A model generated the notes under the pieces. That model saw only the letters and a program-made list of their open reading frames with translations, was not told the DNA's origin and made no database searches. A stretch of DNA of 5,184 nucleotides from Lachnospiraceae bacterium (GTDB lineage: Bacteria; Bacillota; Clostridia; Lachnospirales; Lachnospiraceae). Position 1 is the first letter of the stretch. Every line of letters starts with the position of its first letter. Made by a program: the position numbers and the translations under genes. The DNA lies in NCBI GenBank assembly GCA_003520205.1, contig DOVG01000213.1, positions 1 through 5,184 on the forward strand. The letters run 5' to 3'. Of the stretch, positions 4,607-5,184 are shown piece by piece.

Positions 4607-5184
4607 ATGGATTCACTTAAACTTGCAAAGGAAATAATTGATGGCAGGATATTATCTTATAATGATAACTTAAATGCCTTTATAGATACGGAATTAAACG
4701 AGCTGCTGCAGGGCGCAGATATGATAAGAAAACATTTTGTAGGAGACAATGTAGACTTATGCACAATTATAAATGGTCGCTCGGGTCTTTGCGGTGAAAA
4801 CTGCAAATTCTGTGCTCAATCCAGACATCATCACACAACCTGCGAAGTCTATGAACTGCTGGACTCAGAAACTATTATTAATGAGGCTCTTTCAAACGAA
4901 GCAGAAGGTGTAGACAGATTTGCAATTGTAACAAGCGGGCATAGTCCTTCTAACTCTGACTTTGAGAAAATAGTCAATATCTATAAAGAGCTAAGAGCCA
5001 GGTGCAAATTCGATTTATGCACTTCTTTAGGTTTTCTGTCACTAGAGCAGTTTAAGAAGCTTCGCGATGCTGGTGTCACAAGCTACCATAACAACATAGA
5101 AACATCCAGAAGATTCTTTCCTGAAATATGTACAAGTCATACATTTGATGACAAGATAGCTAATATAAAAAGAGCTCAGGAGGC
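4607..5184 (+). CDS. bioB: Biotin synthase (radical SAM), 3' end cut by window edge
   Basis: BioB inserts sulfur into dethiobiotin to make biotin, the last step of the pathway, using radical SAM chemistry in the cytoplasm. The window holds 192 codons of an expected 320 or so. The radical SAM motif CGENCKFC supplies the [4Fe-4S] ligands Cys62, Cys66 and Cys69. LCTSLG carries Cys138, equivalent to E. coli Cys128. YHNNIETS (160-167) matches the BioB substrate-site motif (YNHNLDTS in E. coli). The position of E. coli Cys97, a [2Fe-2S] ligand, is Ala106 here (DRFAIVTSG), which points to the alternative BioB subtype of anaerobes. Further cysteines are Cys52, Cys79, Cys133 and Cys175. The residues matching E. 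coli Cys188 and Arg260 lie beyond the edge. The start has AAGGAG at 4596-4601, five bases before the ATG. The gene is divergent from its neighbours, with a strong promoter overlapped by a BirA operator. Whether other biotin genes follow cannot be seen. Confidence 0.95.
   Translation, partial: MDSLKLAKEIIDGRILSYNDNLNAFIDTELNELLQGADMIRKHFVGDNVDLCTIINGRSGLCGENCKFCAQSRHHHTTCEVYELLDSETIINEALSNEAEGVDRFAIVTSGHSPSNSDFEKIVNIYKELRARCKFDLCTSLGFLSLEQFKKLRDAGVTSYHNNIETSRRFFPEICTSHTFDDKIANIKRAQE

Overview
The window looks like chromosome from a low-GC, Gram-positive anaerobe, most likely a Clostridia member of the Lachnospiraceae type. This rests on AT-rich intergenic DNA, strong AAGGAG-type ribosome binding sites, sigma-A style promoters, a lipobox lipoprotein, a PASTA domain and an anaerobe-type biotin synthase. 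The genus cannot be fixed from this sequence alone.

Layout. From 1 to 3000 the minus strand carries a three-gene ABC exporter operon, read right to left: an ATPase (3000-2248), a first ABC-2 permease (2227-1154) and a second ABC-2 permease (1157 to beyond the left edge). The permeases overlap by four bases (ATGA). The arrangement resembles the LnrLMN linearmycin-resistance type of drug or lipopeptide exporter. Its only visible promoter (-10 at 3063-3068) overlaps a perfect 11-bp inverted repeat that looks like a repressor operator, but no regulator gene lies beside it. Between this operon and the next gene is a 22-codon stretch with no start codon (3170-3238), possibly the tail of a lost gene.

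Next on the minus strand are a small lipoprotein of unknown function (3682-3245) and a membrane protein (4350-3829) that joins a DUF1294 membrane domain to a C-terminal PASTA domain, an unusual combination. Each is preceded by its own candidate promoter, and inverted repeats lie in or beside both.

From 4607 to the right edge, on the plus strand and divergent from everything else, lies the first 60% or so of bioB (biotin synthase). It has a textbook promoter (TTGACT, 17 bp, TATAAT) whose -10 box runs into a perfect 10-bp inverted repeat with a 16-bp spacer, matching the layout of a BirA operator, so biotin repression is likely. This BioB keeps the radical SAM cysteines but has alanine where classical BioB has one of the [2Fe-2S] cysteine ligands. 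That points to the alternative BioB subtype of anaerobes. A short sequence resembling a widespread intergenic repeat (4485-4504) sits just upstream of the bioB promoter.

How the genes work together: the exporter operon is a self-contained efflux or immunity unit, bioB is a biotin-controlled metabolic gene, and the two minus-strand genes between them are envelope proteins of unknown role. Nothing in the sequence ties these three groups into one pathway. No RNA genes, CRISPR arrays, insertion sequences or convincing intrinsic terminators were seen.
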